From positions 1 through 22,732 of IMG/VR virus record IMGVR_UViG_3300043446_005406: a stretch of 22,732 nucleotides of DNA; one strand, written 5' to 3'. The notes below the pieces were generated by a model, which worked only from the letters and a program-made list of their open reading frames with translations, had not been told where the DNA came from and did no database searches. Shown piece by piece: positions 14,686 to 22,732 of this stretch. The position numbers and the translations under genes are program-made. Position 1 is the first letter of the stretch, and every line of letters starts with the position of its first letter. This stretch comes from a virus.

Positions 14686-14693
14686 GTAACTAA

Positions 14694-15938
14694 ATGGCTG
14701 ATTACACGTACCGGTTTAACCCAGACCCCGAGAAGCTCAGGTCGATTTACGGCGAGGGATACACGGTCACGCAGAAGAACGTGACCACCGGCAAGGGCAA
14801 GAAGAAGAAGACGTCAAAGCGTTGGGTTGTTACCCCGCCCAAGGCGCCCTCCCTTGACAACAAGCCGACCGACGATGATCCGCTGGGGATCAAGAAGGTT
14901 GTTGACGCCTACAACCGCAAGCAGGACACGGCGTCAACTGCGCATCAGGCGTACGCCGGTGACGTCCGCAAGCTGCTCGAAAGCTCGCTGCAGACGATTT
15001 ACAACGCGCGCGAGCAGACAAACACCGCATACCAGAACCGCCTCAAGGAAATACAGCCTCCTGCGGTCGGCCAGAACGCGCCAACAGTTGGGTCAGCAAG
15101 CGGTGCCGGTGCTGGCGGCGCAGTTACTGACCCCAACCAGTCGCTAAGCAACGCCCAAACGGCGTCGCAGCGGGAGCAGGCAGCAGCTCAGCAGTCACTT
15201 GCAGCGCTTACCGGGCGGACCAACCTGCTCAACAATAGCGACGCAATGATTGCCCAGCTGAAGAACTACGACTACTACACGTCGCAGATTCCCGCGTTGT
15301 ACAACGAGAAGAAGACTAAGTACGAGACGGAACTGACTAACGCGGTGCTGGACATTGAGGGCAAGAAGGAAATTGCCCAGATCGGCGCCGACGCGCGCAC
15401 CTACGCCGCGCAGCAGAACCTGATTGGCGCGCTGGCGGGTGTGCAGGGCCAGAACAGCCGCGCGGTGATCCAAGCCCTGACCGGTATGTACAACAACGAT
15501 CAGGACAACGCCACTTCGGTCCAGAACACCACCGCCAACAACAACACGCGACTGAGGATCTCCAACAACCAGATTGCAAACCAGTGGGCTATGAACTCCG
15601 CAAGGATTCAGGCGGCGCAGCGCACGGCGGCAAGCAAGGGTGCTCAGTCGTTGCGACAGTTCAACGTCAAGCAGTGGCAGGCGTTCCTGCAGGGCAAGCC
15701 CGGTGTTGACCAAGACGGCCTTCAGTCGTTTAGCGGAACCGGAGCAATCACACCCGGTCGTGAACTGCTTAAGAGCGGGAACGTCAACAACAGGATTGCT
15801 GCTGCCCGCCAGTGGCTGCAAATTGCAACCAAGCAGCTTCATATGAGCCCGCAAAACGCAATGGCGTTCATTGAGTCGGAGCTTGGCGGGAAGGCAAAGG
15901 CGGCGCCGATTCTGCGACGGGCGGCTCAGGGCATCTAG
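14694..15938 (+). CDS. Candidate internal virion protein 2 (helical, coiled-coil rich)
   Basis: 414 residues, rich in Ala, Gln, Asn and Thr. The N-terminus (~50 residues) is basic with a Lys run (GKGKKKKTSKRW), the rest is almost entirely helical: KVVDAYNRKQDTASTAHQAY, AREQTNTAYQNRLKEIQ, and a long Gln/Asn helix (NTTANNNTRLRISNNQIANQ). A Gly/Ala-rich break lies near residue 135. The final ~40 residues look like a small helical bundle (NAMAFIESELGGKAKAAPIL). ATG 14694. Its TAG is immediately followed by the in-frame TTG of the next gene. The composition resembles podovirus internal proteins that form the ejection tube; function is inferred. Confidence 0.6.
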   Translation: MADYTYRFNPDPEKLRSIYGEGYTVTQKNVTTGKGKKKKTSKRWVVTPPKAPSLDNKPTDDDPLGIKKVVDAYNRKQDTASTAHQAYAGDVRKLLESSLQTIYNAREQTNTAYQNRLKEIQPPAVGQNAPTVGSASGAGAGGAVTDPNQSLSNAQTASQREQAAAQQSLAALTGRTNLLNNSDAMIAQLKNYDYYTSQIPALYNEKKTKYETELTNAVLDIEGKKEIAQIGADARTYAAQQNLIGALAGVQGQNSRAVIQALTGMYNNDQDNATSVQNTTANNNTRLRISNNQIANQWAMNSARIQAAQRTAASKGAQSLRQFNVKQWQAFLQGKPGVDQDGLQSFSGTGAITPGRELLKSGNVNNRIAAARQWLQIATKQLHMSPQNAMAFIESELGGKAKAAPILRRAAQGI

Positions 15939-18900
15939 TTGCCCGTCGCTCCCGACAGCTGGAAGGCGGCACTTGACGCTCGGTACGGGCCGGAGAAGCC
16001 CGTGCTGCGTCCGGTTGGCCGCCCTGCCCCGCGTTCCAAGGTCAGACGTCCGGTGCCCGGGCGCGGACCCGCGCGGGCGGTTGGCCAGCGTCCGGTGCTT
16101 ACCCCGACTAGCGGAGCGCCGCGCACCACCTCGGCGTGGGACGCCGCGCTCAACCAGAGGTACGGAGCGTCCAGCGCCCCGCTCCTCAGGGAGAAGTACG
16201 ACTACTCCGTTGCTGGGCCATCGTTCCGCACAAAGCCAAACCCCAAGGAGGACGAGGGTTACTCACTGTTGGGCTTTTTGGGGAACGTTGTTGGTGACGT
16301 AAAGGACGTTGCGCTGGGCTTTTTCCCCGGCGTTTGGGACGTTGCCAAGATGGCCGGTCAGGGCACGTACGCCTCAACAATTGGCCTAATTCCCGGTGCG
16401 CCCGGTGGTGACCTTGCCCGCCAGTCGTTTAACGCCAACGCCGCGCGCCAGACCGACGCCGCGCGGGAAACAATCAAGCAAAGCGGAAGAAACTGGGGAC
16501 GGGTATTCACCGGCGACTTCCAGCCGCTTTACGACGACGGCGCGCTTATGGCCTTGGACGTTGCGGCGCTTGCGTCTGCTGGCGGCGGCACCGCCGTCAA
16601 AGCTGCTCAAATAGCGCGTCGCGCCGGACGCTCAAAGATGGAAAAAGTCGCGCGCAACCCTCGCGTTGTCAAGGAGGCGCGTAAGGCAGGAGGCGCTCGC
16701 GTTGATATGTCGTTGCTGCTGGACGAGATTGGAGACGCAAAGCTTTCGGCTGACTACGCCGCGGGCGCAAAGCGAGTCCAGCGTTACGGCAAGCTGGCAG
16801 ACAGTAGAACGTTTGCCGCACGCCAGCGCCCCAACCGCGTTCTGGACGAACGCATTGCGCTTCCGGCGCTAAACCAGCTCGCCGACCAGACCGGGATTAG
16901 CCTGCGGGAGCTTCGTGACGCGGGGTTTGAGCCCGGGAATATTGAGGTCCCGCAGCGCCCCCTTGCCCGAACCCCGCTAGCGCGTCTAATACAAAAGCCC
17001 CTAATTGCAGGCATTGACAAGGTTGTTCAATCAAACCAAGTCACTAAAAGGCTTTCTGAAAAGCGGCTTGCTGGCCGTTTGATGAACGAGGCCGAACGTG
17101 GCGTCCGCGAGAAGGCGGCAGAACGCGCACGCGACGCGGGCGTCCTCGATTTTGAGGAGGCAATGAAGGACAAGGAGTTCCGAAAGGACCCACTTGCCAA
17201 GGTTGCTGCCACGCTCCACCTTGAGGGCGTGCTTGGACGCCGTAGTGATTTGTCACCGCAGCAGGCCCGCGACGAAGCCGTGCGTACCGCCACCTTGGAG
17301 CTTGAACGCCTTAAGGATGACCCCGAAATTGACCCGAGGTCGCTTGAGGACGCCGAGCAGCAGGTGCGTTACGTTCAGGAGCTGCCGGACGAGCTTCTTA
17401 CCCTCGACGGTGATTCGCCAAAGGTGAAGGCTGTTCGCCGAGTTGTTCAGACGGCGAGAACGTACAACAACAACCTGCGCAAGTACGACCTTTACGACCT
17501 TGACGAGATTGGCGCTCGTGACATTCGCGGTGAGCGCGACACAATTAGTCAGCGCATTCTCGTTGGTGGCGCGCGCCCGTTTAATTACGGTGGCGACGCA
17601 ACGCCGCGGGCAAAGACCACCGCACGGGCAATGGTCCCTGAAGTGTTTATGGGGATGGTGCGCGAGGGCGAGGTTGTGGCCAAGGAGGGCAAGCCGGAGG
17701 CGCGCGGCCAGAAGCTGAGAGAGATCCTTCAGGACGAAACGTCGGTTGTTACTGGTCAGCTTGCGTACGACTTTTTGGGCAGCACGCGATTTGCGGACCA
17801 GTTTCGTGCAGCACGCACCCCAGAGCAAAAGGTCAAGTTTCTTGAGGGCGTGGCGTCTGGGCGTGCCCGCACCCTTGACGGCAAGGCGCCAAGTCGGCGC
17901 GTTCGCCGAAGCGCCCAGCGTGAGATTGAAGCGCTCCGCGGCGGAGCAAGGCGCGAAGGGGCAATCAGGGAGCAGGAAAACGTTGTTGCGTACCGGGTGC
18001 GCGATAACGACGGCAACGCAACCAAGTGGGTGCGCTCGCCTGACGGAGAAGTTCCTGCGGTTCTTTCAAGGGGGCGCAGAAACGGCGACGTGCTTGAGCG
18101 CGCGGAGATCCCGGCAAAGGCGTGGTTTAACCGTCAGGACAACGACGGTCGCGTTGACCGGCTGCCCGCAAAGCTTGAGGCAGGACCCGTTACGGCAAAG
18201 GACGGACGCACCTTTGGCGTGACTCGCAGAACGGTCTGGGGCCGCGGCGACGATCCGGGCGCCGGTGATGGACCCGAGCGGTTTGAGCTGGAGAATCCGC
18301 GCCGCGACGGGATGGAGTCGGTCGAGCGAGTGCGCGCTGTGGTGCCCGACTCCGTGGCGCGCCAGCTTGACGAAAGCAACCTTTCCCCGGGATCGCGCCA
18401 AGCAATTGTGGAGTTCCTTGAGTACGGCAAGAACCCGAAGAAGGTCAGCCGCAGCAAGCTGGTGGTCCGGCGGCTGATTGAGCTTGGCCTTGTGGACGTC
18501 AAGCAGGCCGCAACAGAAATTGGTACCGGCGGCTTCTCCCAGAAGGCAATTACCGAGGGCATCGAGAAGATGCTCAAGGGCAAGCTGCCACTGGACAAGG
18601 ACGGGTACGTAGACCTCGCGACCCTCGACAGGAGGCTAAGGACAGACCGCAAGCTGCGTGACTTGTGGAACGCGCCCGAGCTGCTGTCGCGTGTGGAGAT
18701 CCTGCCGGGCGCGTATATCCAGCACCGTGACGCCTCAAGCTTTGGCGGACAGCCGCTTCTGGACACAACAAGGCGTGCAACGACTTCGGCAGTGTCACCT
18801 GAGCCAAGGTTCCAGAGGACTCAGGGAACACTTGCCAAGGGACTGCGGTACTCGCTGGACCCCAAGGAGCTTCTGGCAACAAGCACTAATTTGCTGCGCA

Positions 18901-20633
18901 CCGTGTCCAACCGCGAGTTCATTAGCCAGTCGCTGTATTTTGCCGCCTCAATTGAGCGCAAGATGAAGAACCCGGTGACGGGCGAAATGATGACCGTGCG
19001 CGAGCCGCTCGTGTACACCGGGCGTCAGGCGCGGTCGATGGACAAGAAGAAGTGGGTTGCAGTTCCCGTTGATGCCTTTAACCGGGCCGAGGTGTGGCTG
19101 CGTGGCTGGAAGCCCGACGGCCGCGGCATTGACGTGGACCAAGTGATTATGCGTCTTGACGCAATCAGTGACTCCGACAAGGTGTACATGTTCCCAAAGG
19201 AGTTTGGCGACCGGCTTAAGTACGCGTGGTCAAATCCAAACAAGTTCTGGCAGGGCTACGACAGCGTGATGCAGATGTGGCGAGGCGGGCTGCTCTCCCT
19301 TGCGCCGCGCTGGTATATCAACAACTTTGTTGGCAACACGGTGTTCTACGGGTTCTACACCGGGTTTGACGGTTACTCGCTGCGAATTGCGCGTGAGATT
19401 GGCGACACGGCAATTCCGTATCGCGCTTACAGTGACGGATTTGCGTCACAGATGTACGACGAACCCGGGATTCCGGGCGCTGAAGGTCCACAGGGAAAGA
19501 CCAAGCTGGGTAAGAAGTTTTACACAGTGGTTGAGGGGGGATACCGGCTCAACTCCGCAATTGAAGGAACAATCCGCAAGGCCGCGTATATCCACGCAAT
19601 TCGCAAGCTGCTTGCTGACGAGGGGCTTCTGGAAAAGGGCGCCCGTGGGAAGTACGGGAAGCGGCGCGCCAACGACGTTGAAATGATGGACGCAATTGCC
19701 AACGCTCCCGACTACCTCAAGCGCGAGGCAGTCAAGGAAATGGAGCGGTGGATGGGCGACTACCGCAACCTTGGCAAGTTTGAGCGCAGCACAATTCGCC
19801 GCGCGTTGCCGTTCTATTCGTGGATCAAGGTCATTAACACGTGGCTGTTTGGCCTTCCGTTCCGAAGCCCGCTGCGCGCCGAGCTTCTTGCAGTGGCCGG
19901 GCAAATTGGTAAAGAGCTTGCTGGCGACCGCAGCTACCTTCCGTGGTGGGAGCAGGGGCGCATTGAGATTAGCGACAGCCTTGCGCTGCGTACGTCTGGA
20001 CTCAACCCCTTCCAGTCGGTTATTGAGCCCCTGCTTCCGCTGGGTACGCGCGGGGCGGGCTGGGATAACACCGCACTCGAAATGGTCGCCTCGCTTGGCG
20101 GTCAGATGTCGCCCGTTTTCCAAGGCGCGGTTGGCGTTGCAACAGGCCGCCAGACGTTTGGCGACCGCGACTTCACTGCGCCAACGGGTTACGGTGGTTC
20201 AGTCAGCGCCTACGGCCGCGAACCGCAGACTTACAACAAGATTACCGGCCAGCTGGAAACCCGTTCGCGCAAGGGCAACACGTTTGACCTTGTTTTCCAG
20301 ATGGTTCCCGGGGTTACGCAGTTGCGCGACGTTGTTTCCGCGGGGCGCACGCCTTACGACACTTCTTCGACGCTGGACCTTGTGTTGGACAGGCTTGGTG
20401 TGCGCGAGGGCGAGCCGCTGTATCAGCCGCCCGCAAAGAACAAGTCTGGGCGCGAGAAGATTTCAACCGACGTGATCGGTATTCCGCTCAGCTATTTGGG
20501 CGCACCAATTTACAAGTACGACAAGGAGCGAGAGAAGCGCGCAGACGCAAAGCGCAAGCGGGAGTTCCACAGGAACGAGCGGTTGCAGCAGCGCCTAATT
20601 CGACGTGAGCAGACAAGGAGGGAGCGTGGCTGA
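15939..20633 (+). CDS. Very large internal virion (ejection) protein
   Basis: 1564 residues, the largest gene here. Residues 7-24 and 66-84 carry a duplicated motif W-x-A-A-L-x-x-R-Y-G...P-[VL]-L-R. Residues ~105-155 form an amphipathic, Gly-rich segment (GYSLLGFLGNVVGDV, LGFFPGVWDVAKMAG) able to touch membrane. The middle is Arg-rich, charged and helical. Around 1100-1150 comes LAPRWYINNFVGN with aromatic residues, and near 1285 RALPFYSWIKVINTWLFGL; such Trp/Asn 'NNxxGN' and 'PFYSW' motifs recur in large phage internal and minor virion proteins. The last ~35 residues are a highly basic helix. Internal proteins of this size leave the capsid before the DNA and form a channel across the cell envelope. 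No enzymatic motif was recognised. The start is TTG 15939, directly after TAG in the same frame; the Shine-Dalgarno sequence is weak. Confidence 0.7.
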   Translation: MPVAPDSWKAALDARYGPEKPVLRPVGRPAPRSKVRRPVPGRGPARAVGQRPVLTPTSGAPRTTSAWDAALNQRYGASSAPLLREKYDYSVAGPSFRTKPNPKEDEGYSLLGFLGNVVGDVKDVALGFFPGVWDVAKMAGQGTYASTIGLIPGAPGGDLARQSFNANAARQTDAARETIKQSGRNWGRVFTGDFQPLYDDGALMALDVAALASAGGGTAVKAAQIARRAGRSKMEKVARNPRVVKEARKAGGARVDMSLLLDEIGDAKLSADYAAGAKRVQRYGKLADSRTFAARQRPNRVLDERIALPALNQLADQTGISLRELRDAGFEPGNIEVPQRPLARTPLARLIQKPLIAGIDKVVQSNQVTKRLSEKRLAGRLMNEAERGVREKAAERARDAGVLDFEEAMKDKEFRKDPLAKVAATLHLEGVLGRRSDLSPQQARDEAVRTATLELERLKDDPEIDPRSLEDAEQQVRYVQELPDELLTLDGDSPKVKAVRRVVQTARTYNNNLRKYDLYDLDEIGARDIRGERDTISQRILVGGARPFNYGGDATPRAKTTARAMVPEVFMGMVREGEVVAKEGKPEARGQKLREILQDETSVVTGQLAYDFLGSTRFADQFRAARTPEQKVKFLEGVASGRARTLDGKAPSRRVRRSAQREIEALRGGARREGAIREQENVVAYRVRDNDGNATKWVRSPDGEVPAVLSRGRRNGDVLERAEIPAKAWFNRQDNDGRVDRLPAKLEAGPVTAKDGRTFGVTRRTVWGRGDDPGAGDGPERFELENPRRDGMESVERVRAVVPDSVARQLDESNLSPGSRQAIVEFLEYGKNPKKVSRSKLVVRRLIELGLVDVKQAATEIGTGGFSQKAITEGIEKMLKGKLPLDKDGYVDLATLDRRLRTDRKLRDLWNAPELLSRVEILPGAYIQHRDASSFGGQPLLDTTRRATTSAVSPEPRFQRTQGTLAKGLRYSLDPKELLATSTNLLRTVSNREFISQSLYFAASIERKMKNPVTGEMMTVREPLVYTGRQARSMDKKKWVAVPVDAFNRAEVWLRGWKPDGRGIDVDQVIMRLDAISDSDKVYMFPKEFGDRLKYAWSNPNKFWQGYDSVMQMWRGGLLSLAPRWYINNFVGNTVFYGFYTGFDGYSLRIAREIGDTAIPYRAYSDGFASQMYDEPGIPGAEGPQGKTKLGKKFYTVVEGGYRLNSAIEGTIRKAAYIHAIRKLLADEGLLEKGARGKYGKRRANDVEMMDAIANAPDYLKREAVKEMERWMGDYRNLGKFERSTIRRALPFYSWIKVINTWLFGLPFRSPLRAELLAVAGQIGKELAGDRSYLPWWEQGRIEISDSLALRTSGLNPFQSVIEPLLPLGTRGAGWDNTALEMVASLGGQMSPVFQGAVGVATGRQTFGDRDFTAPTGYGGSVSAYGREPQTYNKITGQLETRSRKGNTFDLVFQMVPGVTQLRDVVSAGRTPYDTSSTLDLVLDRLGVREGEPLYQPPAKNKSGREKISTDVIGIPLSYLGAPIYKYDKEREKRADAKRKREFHRNERLQQRLIRREQTRRERG
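20615..20628 (+). promoter_or_regulatory. Ribosome-binding site placing the hydrolase start at GTG 20626
   Basis: AAGGAGG at 20615-20621 lies 4 bases before GTG 20626. This favours 20626 over the in-frame GTG at 20605, which lies upstream of this ribosome-binding site. Confidence 0.75.
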
Positions 20634-21774
20634 GCCGCTTCTTTCGCAGCAGATTGCTGCGTACCTCCAGCGCAAGGGGTCACCGCTTGCGCGGTACGCC
20701 AACGATTTCGTGCAGGTCGGCGCTAAGTACGGGATCGACCCCAAGTTCCTTGTTGCCGTCAGCGGTATCGAGACCGGGTTTGGCAAGGCGGGCTCCGGGC
20801 TTGCTAACCCGTTTGGCTACCGCTCGGCAAAGCGGTACTCCGGCCCGCGCGAGGTGCTGGAGCTTATGGGGCGCGACCTGTCGCGCACTGGCCCGCAGGC
20901 GCTGTACGCCGGTAAGAACACCATTGACCAGATTGGCGCCACGTGGGCGCCACCGGGGGCCAGCAACGACGCCGGTGGTAACTCCGGGTGGCCCGCCGCG
21001 GTGCGGCGCTTCTACCAAGAGCAGGGCGGAAACCCGAACGCCGCGGTCAAGGGGCGCGCTCGCGGTGTCCCGATCACTGGTGACCCCGGACAGAATCCTG
21101 TAGGCGCGGTAACGGGCCAGCTGCCCGGCGGCTACCAGACTGCGGCGGGTCAGCTTCAGCGCGCGGGGGCTCCGCTGAGCCCGCAGGTAATCCAAGCGAT
21201 CAAGGCGTACTCCGACCGCGCCCGCACGGCGGTAAGCAACCGGACGTACCAGCGCGACGACAGCCAGTTTGCCGCAATTAAGGGCGCGCTGCTCAAGAAC
21301 CTTGCGCAAGGTCAGGCAGCGGCAACCGAAACTGTGCGACAGGTCGGCAGCGGCGCAGTTCCGACTGACGCGGCGCTTGGTCTCGGTGCTGCACGCGGCG
21401 CCGGTGTGGCCATTAAGTCCGCCGAGCAGTGGATCGGAACGCCGTACAGCTGGGGTGGCGGATCAACCTCCGGCCCGACGCGCGGTATTGAGCGCGGAGC
21501 AAACACCGTCGGCTTTGACTGCTCGTCGCTTGTTCAGTACGCGTGGGCCAAGGCGGGCGTGAAGCTTCCGCGTGTGACGTACGACCAGATCAAGGTCGGC
21601 CGCCCAGTTGCGGGAATCAAGAACGCGCAGCCGGGTGACCTGTTGTTCCCGCACCCCGGCCACGTGCAGATGTACCTCGGCAACGGCAAGGTTATCGAGG
21701 CGCCCCAAACGGGCGGCAAGGTCCAGATCGTGGGCCTCCGCAGTAACTACGTAGCAATCAGACGACCCGGGTAG
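20626..21774 (+). CDS. Two-domain peptidoglycan hydrolase: lysozyme-like plus NlpC/P60 peptidase
   Basis: 382 residues from GTG 20626, overlapping the ejection protein by 8 bases. Residues ~20-130 look like a lysozyme/glucosaminidase fold: FLVAVSGIETGFGKAG with E49 as candidate catalytic acid, then NPFGYRS, TIDQIGATWAPPGASND and GNSGWPAAVRRFY. After a Gly/Pro/Ala linker and helices, residues ~258-382 form an NlpC/P60 domain: IGTPYSWGG, then FDCSSLVQYAW (nucleophile C299), PGHVQMYLG (H346) and E358 exactly 12 residues later. RipA of M. tuberculosis has the same Cys-His-Glu spacing. It should cut both glycan and peptide of the wall. Lying after the ejection protein and before the holin, it could be virion-borne for DNA entry, or an endolysin. 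Confidence 0.85.
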   Translation: MAEPLLSQQIAAYLQRKGSPLARYANDFVQVGAKYGIDPKFLVAVSGIETGFGKAGSGLANPFGYRSAKRYSGPREVLELMGRDLSRTGPQALYAGKNTIDQIGATWAPPGASNDAGGNSGWPAAVRRFYQEQGGNPNAAVKGRARGVPITGDPGQNPVGAVTGQLPGGYQTAAGQLQRAGAPLSPQVIQAIKAYSDRARTAVSNRTYQRDDSQFAAIKGALLKNLAQGQAAATETVRQVGSGAVPTDAALGLGAARGAGVAIKSAEQWIGTPYSWGGGSTSGPTRGIERGANTVGFDCSSLVQYAWAKAGVKLPRVTYDQIKVGRPVAGIKNAQPGDLLFPHPGHVQMYLGNGKVIEAPQTGGKVQIVGLRSNYVAIRRPG

Positions 21775-21780
21775 GAACCG

Positions 21781-22029
21781 TTGGCAAGCACAATCCCCGC
21801 AAACAATTACGTCGACTGGCACGTGTACGAGCGCGATCTCGCACGCGTGGAAAAGCAGTTTGAGCAGCTCTACGGCCGCCTCGACCGCCTTGCCAGCGTT
21901 TTGGAGCAGCAGACCACCAGCAGCAAGACAAACAACACACTGCTGCGAGCAGAGTGGATCCGGCTTCTTAGCGCTTTTATTGCCGGTTCCGTACCTACAA
22001 TTCTGTTGGTTCTGCTTAACAGCAACTAG
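21781..22029 (+). CDS. Holin-like protein, coiled coil plus one C-terminal membrane segment
   Basis: 82 residues. Residues ~15-48 are a heptad-like helix (ARVEKQFEQLYGRLDRLASV); residues ~60-79 are hydrophobic (LLSAFIAGSVPTILLVLL), ending NSN. A single C-terminal membrane helix after a coiled coil is a common layout of small phage lysis proteins of the XhlA/holin type, which perforate or depolarise the membrane so the hydrolase can reach the wall. TTG 21781, 6 bases after the upstream TAG in the same frame; AGGAA overlapping the stop is the ribosome-binding site. The amidase follows 8 bases later. Confidence 0.75.
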   Translation: MASTIPANNYVDWHVYERDLARVEKQFEQLYGRLDRLASVLEQQTTSSKTNNTLLRAEWIRLLSAFIAGSVPTILLVLLNSN

Positions 22030-22037
22030 GAGAACTC

Positions 22038-22637
22038 GTGAGTCGAATTATCCCCCGTAAGGCGTGGGCAGCAGCTCCACCGCGTAACACCCCGCAGCAC
22101 GCCAGCTGGCGTACCGGCGTTACGCTGTGGGTGCACCACACCGAGGGCACAGAGCCGTCCGCGCAGGCGTCAATCGACACCGAGGGTGCGGTGATGCGCG
22201 GTATCCAGAGCTTTCACCAGAACACGCGCGGCTGGAGCGACATTGGCTACCACTACGTGATTATGCCCAGCGGGCGTATTTACGAGGGGCGTGGCTACGG
22301 CGTGGTTGGTGCGCACTGCCCCGGGCACAACTCCGAGCCGTCGGTGTCGTTTGCCGGTTCGTACGACACGCACGCGCCCACTGCTGCCGCTGTGGAATCG
22401 CTTGGCTGGCTGAGGGCGTACCTCAAGGCAGGCGGCTACAAGGGCCACCGTGACGGGTTCTCGACAAGCTGCCCCGGTAACGCGCTGTACCGCGTGATTA
22501 CCGACAACCCGCCCAAGCCGCAGCCCGGGTACCCGGTGAAGCCCAAGAAGCTGTCGGTGTACCAGCGCCTGCGCAAGGCCGGTTTTGGCGTCGAGTCCGC
22601 GAAGAAGATCCTGAAGAAGATGGGGAGGATCAAGTGA
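22038..22637 (+). CDS. N-acetylmuramoyl-L-alanine amidase (PGRP / amidase_2 type)
   Basis: 199 residues; cleaves the bond between N-acetylmuramic acid and L-Ala of the stem peptide. Residues ~1-158 form the catalytic domain: WVHHTEG (zinc H33), SDIGYHYVIMPSGRIYEGRG (catalytic Y71, matching Tyr46 of T7 lysozyme), GAHCPGHN, and GHRDGFSTSCPG (zinc H137 and C145, 8 apart, as T7 His122/Cys130). The T7 Lys128 position is Thr143, as in other PGRP amidases from memory. After a Pro linker (PPKPQPGYPVKPKK) the last ~30 residues are a small basic helical tail (VYQRLRKAGFGVESAKKILK), a possible wall-binding end. GTG 22038 with AGGAG at 22028-22032. It overlaps the next gene by GTGA. It belongs to the lysis cassette with the holin and probably acts as the endolysin. 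Confidence 0.9.
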   Translation: MSRIIPRKAWAAAPPRNTPQHASWRTGVTLWVHHTEGTEPSAQASIDTEGAVMRGIQSFHQNTRGWSDIGYHYVIMPSGRIYEGRGYGVVGAHCPGHNSEPSVSFAGSYDTHAPTAAAVESLGWLRAYLKAGGYKGHRDGFSTSCPGNALYRVITDNPPKPQPGYPVKPKKLSVYQRLRKAGFGVESAKKILKKMGRIK

Positions 22638-22732
22638 AGTTCTACAAGGTGCCCGTTGGGCCTTCGACCGTGATGCTGGGGGTGCTGTTTGTCGGCTCGG
22701 CGCTGGACGCGGTGGTGGAAGCGGTGGCAAAC
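22634..22732 (+). CDS. Small hydrophobic protein (3' partial), possible second holin
   Basis: GTG 22634 overlaps the amidase TGA, with GGGAGG (22623-22628) just upstream. The 33 visible residues contain a likely membrane segment (TVMLGVLFVGSALDAVVEAV) after a short basic N-terminus (MKFYKVP). The frame is still open at the window edge, so length and family are unknown. Its position after holin and amidase suggests a lysis or membrane protein. Confidence 0.6.
   Translation, partial: MKFYKVPVGPSTVMLGVLFVGSALDAVVEAVAN

Noticed and set aside
20605-20625. Earlier GTG start of the lysozyme/NlpC gene
   Set aside because: The strong AAGGAGG at 20615-20621 lies downstream of it and serves GTG 20626.

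Overview
This window is a contiguous block of late (virion and lysis) genes from a tailed double-stranded DNA bacteriophage. All recognisable genes lie on the + strand and are packed with overlaps or gaps of a few bases. The set of parts points to a short-tailed (podovirus-like) virion: portal, scaffold, HK97-type coat protein, a T7 gp11/P22 gp4-like adaptor, a nozzle-like protein, a collar-domain fibre and a very large internal (ejection) protein, with no tape measure, tail tube or sheath. The DNA is GC-rich, GTG and TTG starts dominate, and the NlpC/P60 peptidase has a Cys-His-Glu triad like that of mycobacterial RipA. These suggest a high-GC Gram-positive (actinobacterial) host, but that is an inference.

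Layout. 1-2057: a C1q-like receptor-binding protein (5' end outside the window) and an Ala/Gly/Val-rich repeat protein. 2067-5388: portal, a small acidic protein and the scaffold. 5389-5557: a long non-coding leader that can fold over the ribosome-binding site of the coat gene. 5558-7152: major capsid protein and a small beta-rich partner, probably decoration. 7139-9568: five small accessory proteins, including a Dps/ferritin-like protein with a proline-rich tail and a very basic Gly/Ser-linker protein. 9572-13937: an adaptor built of two tandem 233-residue copies, a large nozzle-like protein and a collar-domain fibre with five HxH motifs. 13939-20633: three candidate internal virion proteins of 248, 414 and 1564 residues. 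20626-22732: a lysozyme-like plus NlpC/P60 peptidoglycan hydrolase, a holin-like protein, a PGRP-type amidase, and the start of another small hydrophobic protein cut by the window edge.

How it works together: portal, scaffold and coat build the procapsid; adaptor and nozzle close it; the C1q and collar proteins bind the host; the internal proteins probably leave the virion ahead of the DNA; the hydrolases and holin open the wall on entry or at lysis. Terminase and replication genes are not in the window. No tRNA, rRNA, CRISPR array, insertion sequence, integrase or attachment site was recognised.

The observations most worth following are the structured coat-gene leader (5399-5553), the Dps-like protein inside the virion module, the duplicated adaptor, a stable GNRA hairpin just after the coat operon, the stacked HxH fibre tip, and the dominance of non-ATG starts.
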